A stretch of DNA of 42,209 bases from Thermohalobaculum sp038528605 (GTDB lineage Bacteria; Pseudomonadota; Alphaproteobacteria; Rhodobacterales; Rhodobacteraceae), in the NCBI GenBank assembly GCA_038528605.1, contig JBCBEP010000017.1:1-42209 (forward strand), given 5' to 3'. The notes below the pieces were generated by a model. The model worked only from the letters and a program-made list of their open reading frames with translations. It did not search any database and was not told the DNA's origin. The position numbers were made by a program, and so were the translations under genes. Below are positions 34,388-41,373 of this stretch, one piece after another (positions within the stretch are counted from its first letter, which is position 1; the number at the start of each line of letters is the position of its first letter).

Positions 34388-35542
34388 TCAGAGGCCGGCG
34401 AGCGCGAGGGCGCGGTAGAAGAGGAGCTCCGCCGCCGCTTCCATGCGCACGAGAAACCCGCCCGGCGCCACGTCCTCCGTCGCGACCAGCGGCACTCGGC
34501 GGAGCGGCAGGCCGGGCACCTCGATCTCGAGCGCACCGAGCACATCCCCCTCGGCAATCGGCGCTGGCAGGGGCCCGTCGTAATGGGCGGTCACGGTCGT
34601 CCGGTCGAGATCGCCAAGGGGCGCGGTCAGGATCACATCCTCCGCCGGCGCGAGCGGCACCGTGGGGGCCGCACCTGTCCAGGTCTCCGCATCGATCACG
34701 GGCTCGCCCGCTTTCTGCAGCACCTTCGTGTCGAAGGCGCGAAAGGCCCAATTCATCAGCCGTTCCGCCTCCTGACGCCGCTGCGCCACACTCTCGAGGC
34801 CGGCCACCACGAGCAGCACGCGCCGCCCCTCCCGCTCGGCCGACGCCACGAGCCCGTAGCCTGCCTCTGAGGTATGCCCCGTCTTCAGCCCGTCCGCGCC
34901 CTCCACGCTGCCGAGAAGCGGGTTCCGGTTGCGCTGGGTGATCCCGTCCCAGGTGAATTCCCGCTCTGAGAAGAGCGTATAGTGGGTGGGGAACTCCAGG
35001 ATGATCCGCTCGGCGATCTGGGAGAGGGCGCGCACGCTGATACGGTGGTCGGGATGCGGCCAGCCCGTGGCGTTGGCGAACATGGCGTTCTCGATACCGA
35101 GCTCCGCCGCCCGCCGGTTCATCAGCTTCGCAAAGTCCGCCTCCGTCCCCGCGATAGCCTCGGCCAGCGCCACGGCCGCATCGTTACCGGACTGGATCAC
35201 GACGCCCCGCAGCAGGTTCTCGACGCTCACCCGGCTGCCCTGGCGCACAAACATGCGCGAGCCGCCGAGGGAGGCGGCGTTGGCGGAGATCAGGAACTCG
35301 TCCGAAAGCTTGAGGCGCCCACTCTCCAGCTGCTCGAAGACCATCATGTTGGTCATGAGCTTCGACATCGAGGCGGGCGGCAGCATCTCGTCCGCGTTCT
35401 TCTCGAGCAGCACGGCGCCCGAGAGCATGTCGATCACGATGGCCGCGCGGGCAGGGGTGGACTGCTGGGCCGCGGCCGGGAACGCGAGCAGGGCGACGAA
35501 CAGGCAAAGCGCCTGGGCGAGGCGGCGGGCAATAGAAGGCAT
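34388..35542 (-). CDS. D-alanyl-D-alanine carboxypeptidase (PBP5/6 type)
   Basis: A 384-aa secreted penicillin-binding protein that trims the terminal D-Ala of peptidoglycan stem peptides. Signal peptide about 1-26 (ending FPAAAQQ); active-site motifs S58-M-S-K61, S118-G-N120 and K220-T-G222; then the C-terminal PBP5-type beta-domain and an amphipathic tail (LLFYRALALAGL) that would sit on the membrane. It is the first gene of the dac-tmk-holB-tatD-MBL-AEC series. The ATG at 35542 gives a standard signal peptide. Confidence 0.94.
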   Translation of the reverse strand: MPSIARRLAQALCLFVALLAFPAAAQQSTPARAAIVIDMLSGAVLLEKNADEMLPPASMSKLMTNMMVFEQLESGRLKLSDEFLISANAASLGGSRMFVRQGSRVSVENLLRGVVIQSGNDAAVALAEAIAGTEADFAKLMNRRAAELGIENAMFANATGWPHPDHRISVRALSQIAERIILEFPTHYTLFSEREFTWDGITQRNRNPLLGSVEGADGLKTGHTSEAGYGLVASAEREGRRVLLVVAGLESVAQRRQEAERLMNWAFRAFDTKVLQKAGEPVIDAETWTGAAPTVPLAPAEDVILTAPLGDLDRTTVTAHYDGPLPAPIAEGDVLGALEIEVPGLPLRRVPLVATEDVAPGGFLVRMEAAAELLFYRALALAGL

Positions 35543-35613
35543 GGCGGGCTCCCTACGGTCGCTCGCCCTGTTCCTAGCGAAGCCCGCCGCCTGCGCCTAG
35601 AGGCGTCCTCGGA

Positions 35614-36441
35614 TCAGCTGCCGGTCTGAAGCTCGAAGCTCTTGCGGTAGAGGCCGCCATCCGTGTCCCGGCTCGTCACCTGCATCGCGCTCGCACCCAC
35701 ATCGCGATAGGTGAAGCGCAGCGCCGGGTCCTCCGAGATCGAGATGCCACCGGTCATGCGGAAGAGCTCGGTATCGTCGAGCGTCACGGTCATCTCGTCG
35801 ATGAAGAAGGCCGGGATGTGGAGCAGCGTCACCTGGTCGACCTGGAAGCCCGAGTTCTGCGGGTGGCGCACCATCACCTGTGCCTCCCGGTAGCCCTTCG
35901 GCGCCGCGTCGTTCCCGAACTCCCGGATCTTGGTGCGGCCTAGTTGCGCCAACGCAGCCTCCGCATCCTTCGTGGCAGGCGCAGCGCAGCCGCCGGAGGC
36001 CTTCACGAACCGTCCCACCTCGATCAGGCTGCCGTCGTCCAGCGTCGCAACCGCGCGAATGTTCGAATAGGCGTTGACGCGGAGGCGGGTGGAGAGCGTG
36101 ATGTCTGGACCCATCGCCTCGCCGAAGGTAAACTCAGCCGCGACAGGCGCTGGGTTCTCCTCCACGATCAGCACCATCTTCTCGACCCGGCGGCCCGCTT
36201 CGGGCGCGATGCGGATTTCGACGGGGACAATCGCGGCGTCGGCCGCGCGCGTGGGCGCGTCCATGTCGATAATCGCATCACCGTCAGCGATTTCCTGGCC
36301 CGGCCAGAGCTGGTCGCGGATCATCTCCCAGGTCTCGCCCGGGCGATCCGGCGCGCCGCCGGCGATGGCAGGCGCTGCGAGGAGAGCGAGGGCGACGCCG
36401 AGCGCTGCAACGCTGCTCCTGCGGAGTTGAACCCGATCCAT
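35614..36441 (-). CDS. Quinoprotein dehydrogenase-associated SoxYZ-like carrier
   Basis: A 275-aa periplasmic protein (signal peptide to about residue 27, PAIAGG). It has an N-terminal SoxY-like part containing the single conserved Cys152 (KASGGCAAPATKD) and a C-terminal SoxZ-like part (VMVRHPQNSGF, FELQTGS). The GGCAAP motif is that of fused SoxYZ relatives encoded near PQQ-dependent alcohol dehydrogenases, not the swinging-arm GGCGG tail of thiosulfate SoxY. So a role beside a quinoprotein dehydrogenase is favoured over sulfur oxidation. Ribosome site GGGAGGAAAG. The pqqA gene is divergent, 203 bp away, which strengthens the PQQ link. Confidence 0.88.
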   Translation of the reverse strand: MDRVQLRRSSVAALGVALALLAAPAIAGGAPDRPGETWEMIRDQLWPGQEIADGDAIIDMDAPTRAADAAIVPVEIRIAPEAGRRVEKMVLIVEENPAPVAAEFTFGEAMGPDITLSTRLRVNAYSNIRAVATLDDGSLIEVGRFVKASGGCAAPATKDAEAALAQLGRTKIREFGNDAAPKGYREAQVMVRHPQNSGFQVDQVTLLHIPAFFIDEMTVTLDDTELFRMTGGISISEDPALRFTYRDVGASAMQVTSRDTDGGLYRKSFELQTGS

Positions 36442-36644
36442 GTCGCTTTCCTCCCGATCATCTCATTGTTGTGACATGAGGCTACCAGCCGGGCGCCCTC
36501 AGGTCACGCTGAAGGCGAACCGGTAACAACCCCGTGTGATCGGGGCGTTTCACGCTCTCATAAACTGAGGTTTGGCGATGCGACGTTGCGGCAGCGCGCA
36601 GGCAGGCGTATTTCTCGGTCAGGTTTGCCAAAGGGAGAAACACC

Positions 36645-36737
36645 ATGGCTTGGACTGCACCGAAGATCGAAGAGCTGAGCTGCGGCATGGAAATCAACAT
36701 GTATTTTCCGGCCGACGACGAAGGCACGTTGTTCTGA
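36645..36737 (+). CDS. pqqA: PQQ precursor peptide PqqA (solitary)
   Basis: A 30-codon gene, MAWTAPKIEELSCGMEI and on to NMYFPADDEGTLF. The Glu16 and Tyr20 in GMEINMY are the residues that PqqE and later enzymes join to make pyrroloquinoline quinone, and the MAWTxPxIxE start and CGMEINMY core are those of PqqA. AAGGGAGAAA precedes the ATG. No pqqB, C, D or E follows: 34 bp after the stop there is a strong terminator, and then a gene on the other strand. It is therefore a single-gene transcript, with the biosynthetic enzymes elsewhere. The 203-bp upstream region holds a CCCCG-TGTGAT-CGGGG hairpin (36530-36545) and no clear promoter match. Confidence 0.93.
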   Translation: MAWTAPKIEELSCGMEINMYFPADDEGTLF

Positions 36738-36771
36738 TCAGCCCTCGGGCCGACGGACAACGCAGCGAATG

Positions 36772-36807
36772 AAAGAGGCGCGCCGGGCAAACCGGCGCGC
36801 CTCTTTT
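36772..36807. terminator. Strong Rho-independent terminator after pqqA
   Basis: AAAGAGGCGCGCCGG (36772-36786) pairs over 15 bp with CCGGCGCGCCTCTTT (36792-36806), loop GCAAA, followed by TTTT. It ends the pqqA transcript. With its A-run on the left it can also end the oncoming minus-strand transcript from 36827, so it is probably bidirectional. Confidence 0.9.
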
Positions 36808-36826
36808 GTTGCGTGGGCCTGGCGGG

Positions 36827-38152
36827 TCAGCAGTCGGGCTTCAGCACGGCCTTGCCTTCGACCATGCCGAGGAGGCTGACCGAGCAGCCGCCGATCGTTG
36901 CCGATCCGGCCTGCGGACCGACCGTAACCGTCCCCCTGCCGCGCACGAACAGCACCACGTCCCCCGCCGCGCGGCGCGAGAAGAAGACCGAGACATCGCC
37001 GAGGGCGCGCGCCTCGCCCACCCCCAGCACGATGGCATCGGGCCCGGCGCTCGCGATCAGATCGTCCGATCCGGTGTCCTCGGGCGCGGCCGTCGTCGCC
37101 ATGGCGAGCTTGGGGGCATCGACGCTGCAATTGGAGCGGAAGGCGGCGCTGCGCCCCTTGATGTCGTCGAGCGCGATGGCGCAGTCGCCCGCAACGGCAC
37201 CGGCATCGCCGCCGAGGGCCAGCACGAGATCGCCCGCACCCGCCACGCGCAGATGCGCCGCATTGTCCGCCACGCGCGAGAAGAAGACGCGCCCCTCGCC
37301 CACGCCGGCGGTCTGGCCGGGGGATAGCATGAAGGCCTCGCCCGCAGCATCGGCCGCGATGACCGCCGGGGCGCCCCCGGCGGGTGCGGCTTCGCCGGTG
37401 CAGTCGGTGTCGAGGAAGAGCTTGCGCGCCTCCGCCGCCACCAGCGACAGGCTGCAACCGTTGCCGAGGGCCGCGCGGCCGGAAGAGGGGCCGACCGTGA
37501 CATCGCCTAGCCCCGCGACCCGCAGCACGGCATCGCCGTCATGCATGCGGGAGGCGAAGACGCGCAGCCCCTCGATCTCGGCAGTCTCACCGAAGGCCAG
37601 CGTGAGATCGCTCTCGGGCGCGGCCGCCTCCGCCGGCACCTCCGCGGTCACGGGCGCCGCTGGGACGGGGACTGCCGCCGTCGGCGCGGACGCGGTGGAA
37701 GGAACGGAAAGCGCAGCCAGGCGCTCGTCCAGCGCAGCCTGCGCCGTCTCGGCCGCTGCTGCCATCGCATCGACACGGGTGCCGAGCGCCGCAAGGCCCT
37801 CCGACATCCGCCCGGCGGCCGCCTCGGCCGAGGCTGCAGCGCTTTCCGCCTGCGCTGCCTGACCGGCCTCGAGCGCCGCCAGCTGCTCCCCGAGAGTGCC
37901 GAGGCGCGCATCCAGCCCGTCCAGCCCGGCCACCGCCGTGGCAACGCGGCCCACGGCGCTCTCGGCAGCCCCCGCGCGCGCGGCCGCCTGCTGGGCCTCC
38001 GACGCTGCTGCGTCGACCCGGGCCTCCACGGCCGCAAGCTGCTGGTTGAGCGACTTCAGCTCCCGCGCCGTGTCCTTCTCGACGCTGTAGCCAACGGCGA
38101 AACCGAGTGCGGCGACGACACCGATCGTCACTATCCTGTTCGTGTCGGTCAT
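36827..38152 (-). CDS. Membrane-anchored coiled-coil protein with three CX17C beta-repeats
   Basis: I do not recognise this 441-aa protein. Residues 7-23 form one TM segment (RIVTIGVVAALGFAVGY), so the rest is probably periplasmic. Residues 27-150 are an Ala/Glu/Gln-rich coiled coil; 151-180 is a Pro/Ala linker. Then come three repeats of about 69 residues at 183-251, 273-342 and 373-441, each built as L-x2-G-...-G-x3-VF(A/F)SR-...-LxVxGxGxxxxxxG-...-C-x17-C. The Cys pairs are C233/C251, C324/C342 and C423/C441, always 18 apart, and the last Cys is the last residue of the protein. Each pair probably makes a disulfide. It lies 101 bp downstream of the response regulator and is convergent with pqqA. 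Confidence 0.75.
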   Translation of the reverse strand: MTDTNRIVTIGVVAALGFAVGYSVEKDTARELKSLNQQLAAVEARVDAAASEAQQAAARAGAAESAVGRVATAVAGLDGLDARLGTLGEQLAALEAGQAAQAESAAASAEAAAGRMSEGLAALGTRVDAMAAAAETAQAALDERLAALSVPSTASAPTAAVPVPAAPVTAEVPAEAAAPESDLTLAFGETAEIEGLRVFASRMHDGDAVLRVAGLGDVTVGPSSGRAALGNGCSLSLVAAEARKLFLDTDCTGEAAPAGGAPAVIAADAAGEAFMLSPGQTAGVGEGRVFFSRVADNAAHLRVAGAGDLVLALGGDAGAVAGDCAIALDDIKGRSAAFRSNCSVDAPKLAMATTAAPEDTGSDDLIASAGPDAIVLGVGEARALGDVSVFFSRRAAGDVVLFVRGRGTVTVGPQAGSATIGGCSVSLLGMVEGKAVLKPDC

Positions 38153-38253
38153 GGGCCCTCCCTAGGCTTATCAGGCAGTCGACCCGCTTCCGGGGCCTTT
38201 GATGGGAGGCTAGCACAGGGTCGCGGGCGGCGTGTGACCTTTTCTCGCGGCCT

Positions 38254-38952
38254 CTACCGCGTGAGGACGAAGCCCTCGCCCCGCACCGTTTCGATCCGCA
38301 GCGGTATGTTGGCGGCGGCGAGTTTGCGCCGCAGATACCCCACATAGACGTCCACGCTGTTCTCGGTCACCTCGCCGTCGCGCTGCCATGCCTCCTCGAT
38401 CAGCGCGCGCCGGCTTACGGTCTCCCCCGCCCGGTCGAAGAGATGGACGAGGAGGGGCCATTCGCGCGGCGTGAAGCGCACGCGTTCCGGGCCTAGGAGG
38501 AGGGTGCGGCCCTCCCGGTCGAGCACGGGCTCGAGGCGCTGTTCCGGCACGCGGCGCGCCAAGGCCGCAAGGCGCGCCAGCAGTTCGTCGAGCTCGAAGG
38601 GCTTGGTGAGGTAATCATCCGCCCCCGCGTCGAAGCCCGCCAGCTTGTCCTCCAGCGTGTCCCGCGCCGTCAGCATGCACACCGGCGCGCGGCTGCCGAA
38701 GCGGCGGAGGGCGCGGCAGAAGGCAGCGCCGTCGCCATCGGGCAGCATGCGGTCGAGCACCACGAGGTCATGCACCTCGACGCGCGCGGCTTCCGTGGCG
38801 CTCGCAAGGTCGCGCACCCAGTCGACGCTGTAGCCTTCCACCGCGAGGCCGCGCTCCAGCATGCGGCCGATGCCCGTATCGTCCTCGACCAGGAGGAGCC
38901 GGAGCGCCCGCCGCTCGCCCGCCGGGGCCTGGGGTGCAGAACCTGTCGCCAT
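38254..38952 (-). CDS. OmpR/PhoB-family response regulator
   Basis: A 232-aa two-component regulator. Receiver domain: acidic pair in LLLVEDDTGIG, phospho-acceptor D67 in DLVVLDRMLPDGDG, Thr in CMLTARD, Lys118 in DDYLTKPFELDELL. C-terminal winged helix: RFTPREWPLLVHLFDRAGE and VDVYVGYLRRKL, then RGEGFVLTR. The ATG at 38952 is chosen because the receiver begins soon after; the longer frame upstream is inside the kinase gene. It follows the kinase gene by 10 bp on the same strand and is certainly its partner. Targets may include the PQQ-linked genes around it, by position only. Confidence 0.92.
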   Translation of the reverse strand: MATGSAPQAPAGERRALRLLLVEDDTGIGRMLERGLAVEGYSVDWVRDLASATEAARVEVHDLVVLDRMLPDGDGAAFCRALRRFGSRAPVCMLTARDTLEDKLAGFDAGADDYLTKPFELDELLARLAALARRVPEQRLEPVLDREGRTLLLGPERVRFTPREWPLLVHLFDRAGETVSRRALIEEAWQRDGEVTENSVDVYVGYLRRKLAAANIPLRIETVRGEGFVLTR

Positions 38953-38962
38953 GGCAGGCACC

Positions 38963-40612
38963 CTAACCGCCGGGGCCCGCCGGGGCCACCGCGGGCGCGC
39001 GGGGCAGGGCAAGCTCGACCACGGCCCCGCCCCGATTGCCGCCCCGGTTGCCGTCCCCATCGCCACCGCCTTCGCCCGCGCGGGCGGTGACGCGGCCGCC
39101 ATGCGCCTCGGCAATCCAGCGCACGATGGCGAGGCCGAGGCCCGAGCCGCCGGCAGCGCGCCCCGTGCCCTCCTGCGCATAGGCGTCGAAAAGGGCCGCG
39201 GGATCCCCCTCGAAGCCTGGCCCGGTATCGCTCACGGCAAAGGAGAGGCTGTCCGGCGCCGCGGCGAGGGCGACCGTCACCCGACCGCCCGGCGGCGTGA
39301 ACTTGATGGCATTGTCGATCAGCGCCAGCGCCGCCTGTGTCAGTGCCTCCTCGTCGCCTTCGAGCGCGAAGCTGCCCGGTGGCCGGGGCGCCGCCTCGAG
39401 CGCAATCTCGCTCGCGGCTGCGTAGCCCTGCGCGGTCTCGACGGCGCGGGTGACGGCGCGGGCGAGATCGGCCTCGCCCATGCGGAGGGAGAGCTGACCG
39501 TCCTCCGACCGGGCGAGGCGCATCAGATCGTCGAGCCGGCGGCGGAGGAAGCCGCCCGAGGCCGCGATACGGGCGAGCGCCTCCCGCTCCTCGCCCGAGG
39601 AGCGCAGGGCGAGCTGCGCCTCGCCCAGCAGCACGGTAACGGGCGTGCGCAGCTCGTGGCTCACATTGGCGAAGAAGCGGCGGCGGGCGCGGTCCACCGC
39701 GCGCAACTCAGCATTCGCCGCCTCAAGCGCCGCCGTGCGCGCCGCAACCTCACCCTCCAGCCGGGCGCGTGCCTCCTCGATCCGGCCGGCCATCGCGTTG
39801 AAGCGGCCCGCCAACCGCGCGAACTCGCCCGGCAGCTTCTCCGGCGCCCGCGCGCCTTCCGCCCCCGTGCCGAGCGCCTCCGCCGCGCTCGAGAGGCTGG
39901 CGATGGGGTGCATGAGCCCGCGATAGAAGATAACCGCGAAGGCCGCCGCCCCCAGAACCAGCGCCGCGGCGACCCCGCCCCAGGCCCAGGCGAGCATCCG
40001 GCGCAGCTGGTCGAGCCCCTGGAAGGCCGCCACGGCTTCCGCCCGCTCGTCCTCCAGTACCTCGGCCACAAGGCCCCTGAAGCTCTCGTCCCGCGGCGCC
40101 ACGATCCCCTCCGTGAAGGCCTGTGCGGCGCGGCCGGCTTCGAAGGTGCGGCCCTCGATCCGGTCGAACATCGCCTCGGTCTCGATGGTCTCGAAAAGGC
40201 TGACGAGGCCGTTGGCGCGGATCATCTCGCGCCGCTCGGCATCCCGCTCGGCATCCGTGCGCGCGCTCTCGATTTCACCGGCGATCACCGCGCGATGGGC
40301 GAGGAGCGCGCCCCTGAGCGCGCCGGCGGTCTCGTGCTCGGCCGTCCCGCCTCCGCCGCCCAGGCGCCGGCGTGTCTCCGCCAGCAGATAGCGGTTGTAG
40401 GCGGCTTCGATGGCGCGGGCGTTCTCGATCTGCACGAGGCTCTGCTCGGCGGCGTCCACCTCCTCGAGCGCCCGCTCCACACCCCAGACCGTGAGCGCCC
40501 CGAGCGCCGCCACGAGAACGGCGAGCACGAGCAGTGCCCCGGCAAGCTGAACGACGATGGACCGCCCCGGCGCGGGCGCCCGTGCTTCATCGTCAGCACC
40601 GATATCCGTCAC
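38963..40612 (-). CDS. Sensor histidine kinase (HAMP-containing)
   Basis: A 549-aa inner-membrane kinase. TM1 lies at about 19-45 (VVQLAGALLVLAVLVAALGA) and TM2 at about 207-233 (WAWGGVAAALVLGAAAFAV), with a helical periplasmic domain of some 160 residues between them; then HAMP, a short coil, the phospho-His H319 in FFANVSHELRTPVTVLLGE, and the ATPase boxes N (ALIDNAIKFTPPGG), G1 (FAVSDTGPGFEG) and G2 (GGSGLGLAIV). The ligand is not deducible. It is upstream of its response regulator and 52 bp after the DUF2380 gene, so the three may form an operon. Confidence 0.92.
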   Translation of the reverse strand: MTDIGADDEARAPAPGRSIVVQLAGALLVLAVLVAALGALTVWGVERALEEVDAAEQSLVQIENARAIEAAYNRYLLAETRRRLGGGGGTAEHETAGALRGALLAHRAVIAGEIESARTDAERDAERREMIRANGLVSLFETIETEAMFDRIEGRTFEAGRAAQAFTEGIVAPRDESFRGLVAEVLEDERAEAVAAFQGLDQLRRMLAWAWGGVAAALVLGAAAFAVIFYRGLMHPIASLSSAAEALGTGAEGARAPEKLPGEFARLAGRFNAMAGRIEEARARLEGEVAARTAALEAANAELRAVDRARRRFFANVSHELRTPVTVLLGEAQLALRSSGEEREALARIAASGGFLRRRLDDLMRLARSEDGQLSLRMGEADLARAVTRAVETAQGYAAASEIALEAAPRPPGSFALEGDEEALTQAALALIDNAIKFTPPGGRVTVALAAAPDSLSFAVSDTGPGFEGDPAALFDAYAQEGTGRAAGGSGLGLAIVRWIAEAHGGRVTARAGEGGGDGDGNRGGNRGGAVVELALPRAPAVAPAGPGG

Positions 40613-40664
40613 CGAAGGCCCGTCCCGCCGCCCCTGTCCTGCAACCGCCGGGCCGCGCCGGCAG

Positions 40665-41186
40665 TCACTCCCGCAGGATCCGGTTCTTCACGATGTAGTC
40701 CACCCCGCGCCGCCAGCTTTCATCGGTGTTAGAGCGGATATCCGCCGAGCCGCCGCCGATGAGCCGCGCTGTGCCCGCCTCGCGAATGTAGATCGAGATG
40801 TGGAGGATCAGGTTCGAGGTCTTCTGAACCTCGCCCGAGATCGCGACCGCGGCACCCAGCTCTTCCGCAAATGCCGTGTCGCAGCCGTTGCAGTGCGCCG
40901 GGTTCTCGTAGAGCGCCATGCGTTCGGCGACCGGGCCAGTGTCGACGAAGGTGTAAGCACCGGCCAAGGCCAGCCGCTCCCTCAGCTGCGCCTCCACCAT
41001 GGCCAGCCGCGCCCGCTCCGCGTCGCTCGTGGGCTCGAGGCTGGTCTGCACGAAGGTCATGCCGAAATAGGCTGCCCGCACGGGCTCGCCTGCCGCGACA
41101 CCTGGACAGAGCATAAGAAGAAGGACGCCGTGGGATACGAAGCTCCCACAGCGCCGGAGGAGGATGATGTGCCACTTGGGCGCCAT
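40665..41186 (-). CDS. DUF2380-family periplasmic protein
   Basis: A 173-aa protein with a signal peptide (about 1-32, hydrophobic VLLLMLCPGVAAG), then AAYFGMTFVQTSLEP, a CxxC-like HCNGCDTAFAEELGAA and LILHISIYIREAGTARLI. These features match DUF2380 proteins, which are found near PQQ-dependent alcohol dehydrogenase genes; the function is not established. The domain resembles TolB-like early parts that sense or bind in the periplasm. The ATG at 41186 gives the signal peptide; an in-frame ATG at 41228 adds 14 residues. Divergent from the ABC binding protein gene that starts at 41374. Confidence 0.78.
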   Translation of the reverse strand: MAPKWHIILLRRCGSFVSHGVLLLMLCPGVAAGEPVRAAYFGMTFVQTSLEPTSDAERARLAMVEAQLRERLALAGAYTFVDTGPVAERMALYENPAHCNGCDTAFAEELGAAVAISGEVQKTSNLILHISIYIREAGTARLIGGGSADIRSNTDESWRRGVDYIVKNRILRE

Positions 41187-41279
41187 GGGTTCAGTAGCGC
41201 CCGGGCCGCGGCCCACGTCAATCGCCACGCTCCGGGCTCTCAGAAACTGAAAGCTCAGGCGCTGCCTGCCCTATCGCGG

Positions 41280-41309
41280 TTGACGGCGCGCCCCGCTCCG
41301 GGTGCCATA
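41280..41309 (+). promoter_or_regulatory. Possible sigma-70 promoter of the substrate-binding protein gene
   Basis: TTGACG (41280-41285) is a good -35. GCCATA (41304-41309), 18 bp downstream, is only a weak -10. The pair lies 65 bp before the ATG in the 187-bp divergent gap with the DUF2380 gene. No operator repeat is evident. Confidence 0.3.
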
Positions 41310-41373
41310 CCATCAGCCCTGCAAGAGACGGGGCAGCGATACGAGCGCCGCCATCGGCGCGGGGAGGACCGGA

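Noticed and set aside
35614..36441. Thiosulfate-oxidation SoxYZ
   Set aside because: The protein is a fused form with an internal GGCAAP motif, and no soxXABCD thiosulfate genes are present; the PQQ-associated SoxYZ-like family fits better.
36482..36790. 102-codon minus-strand frame across pqqA
   Set aside because: It is antisense to pqqA and includes the terminator arms; pqqA is certain from its conserved residues.
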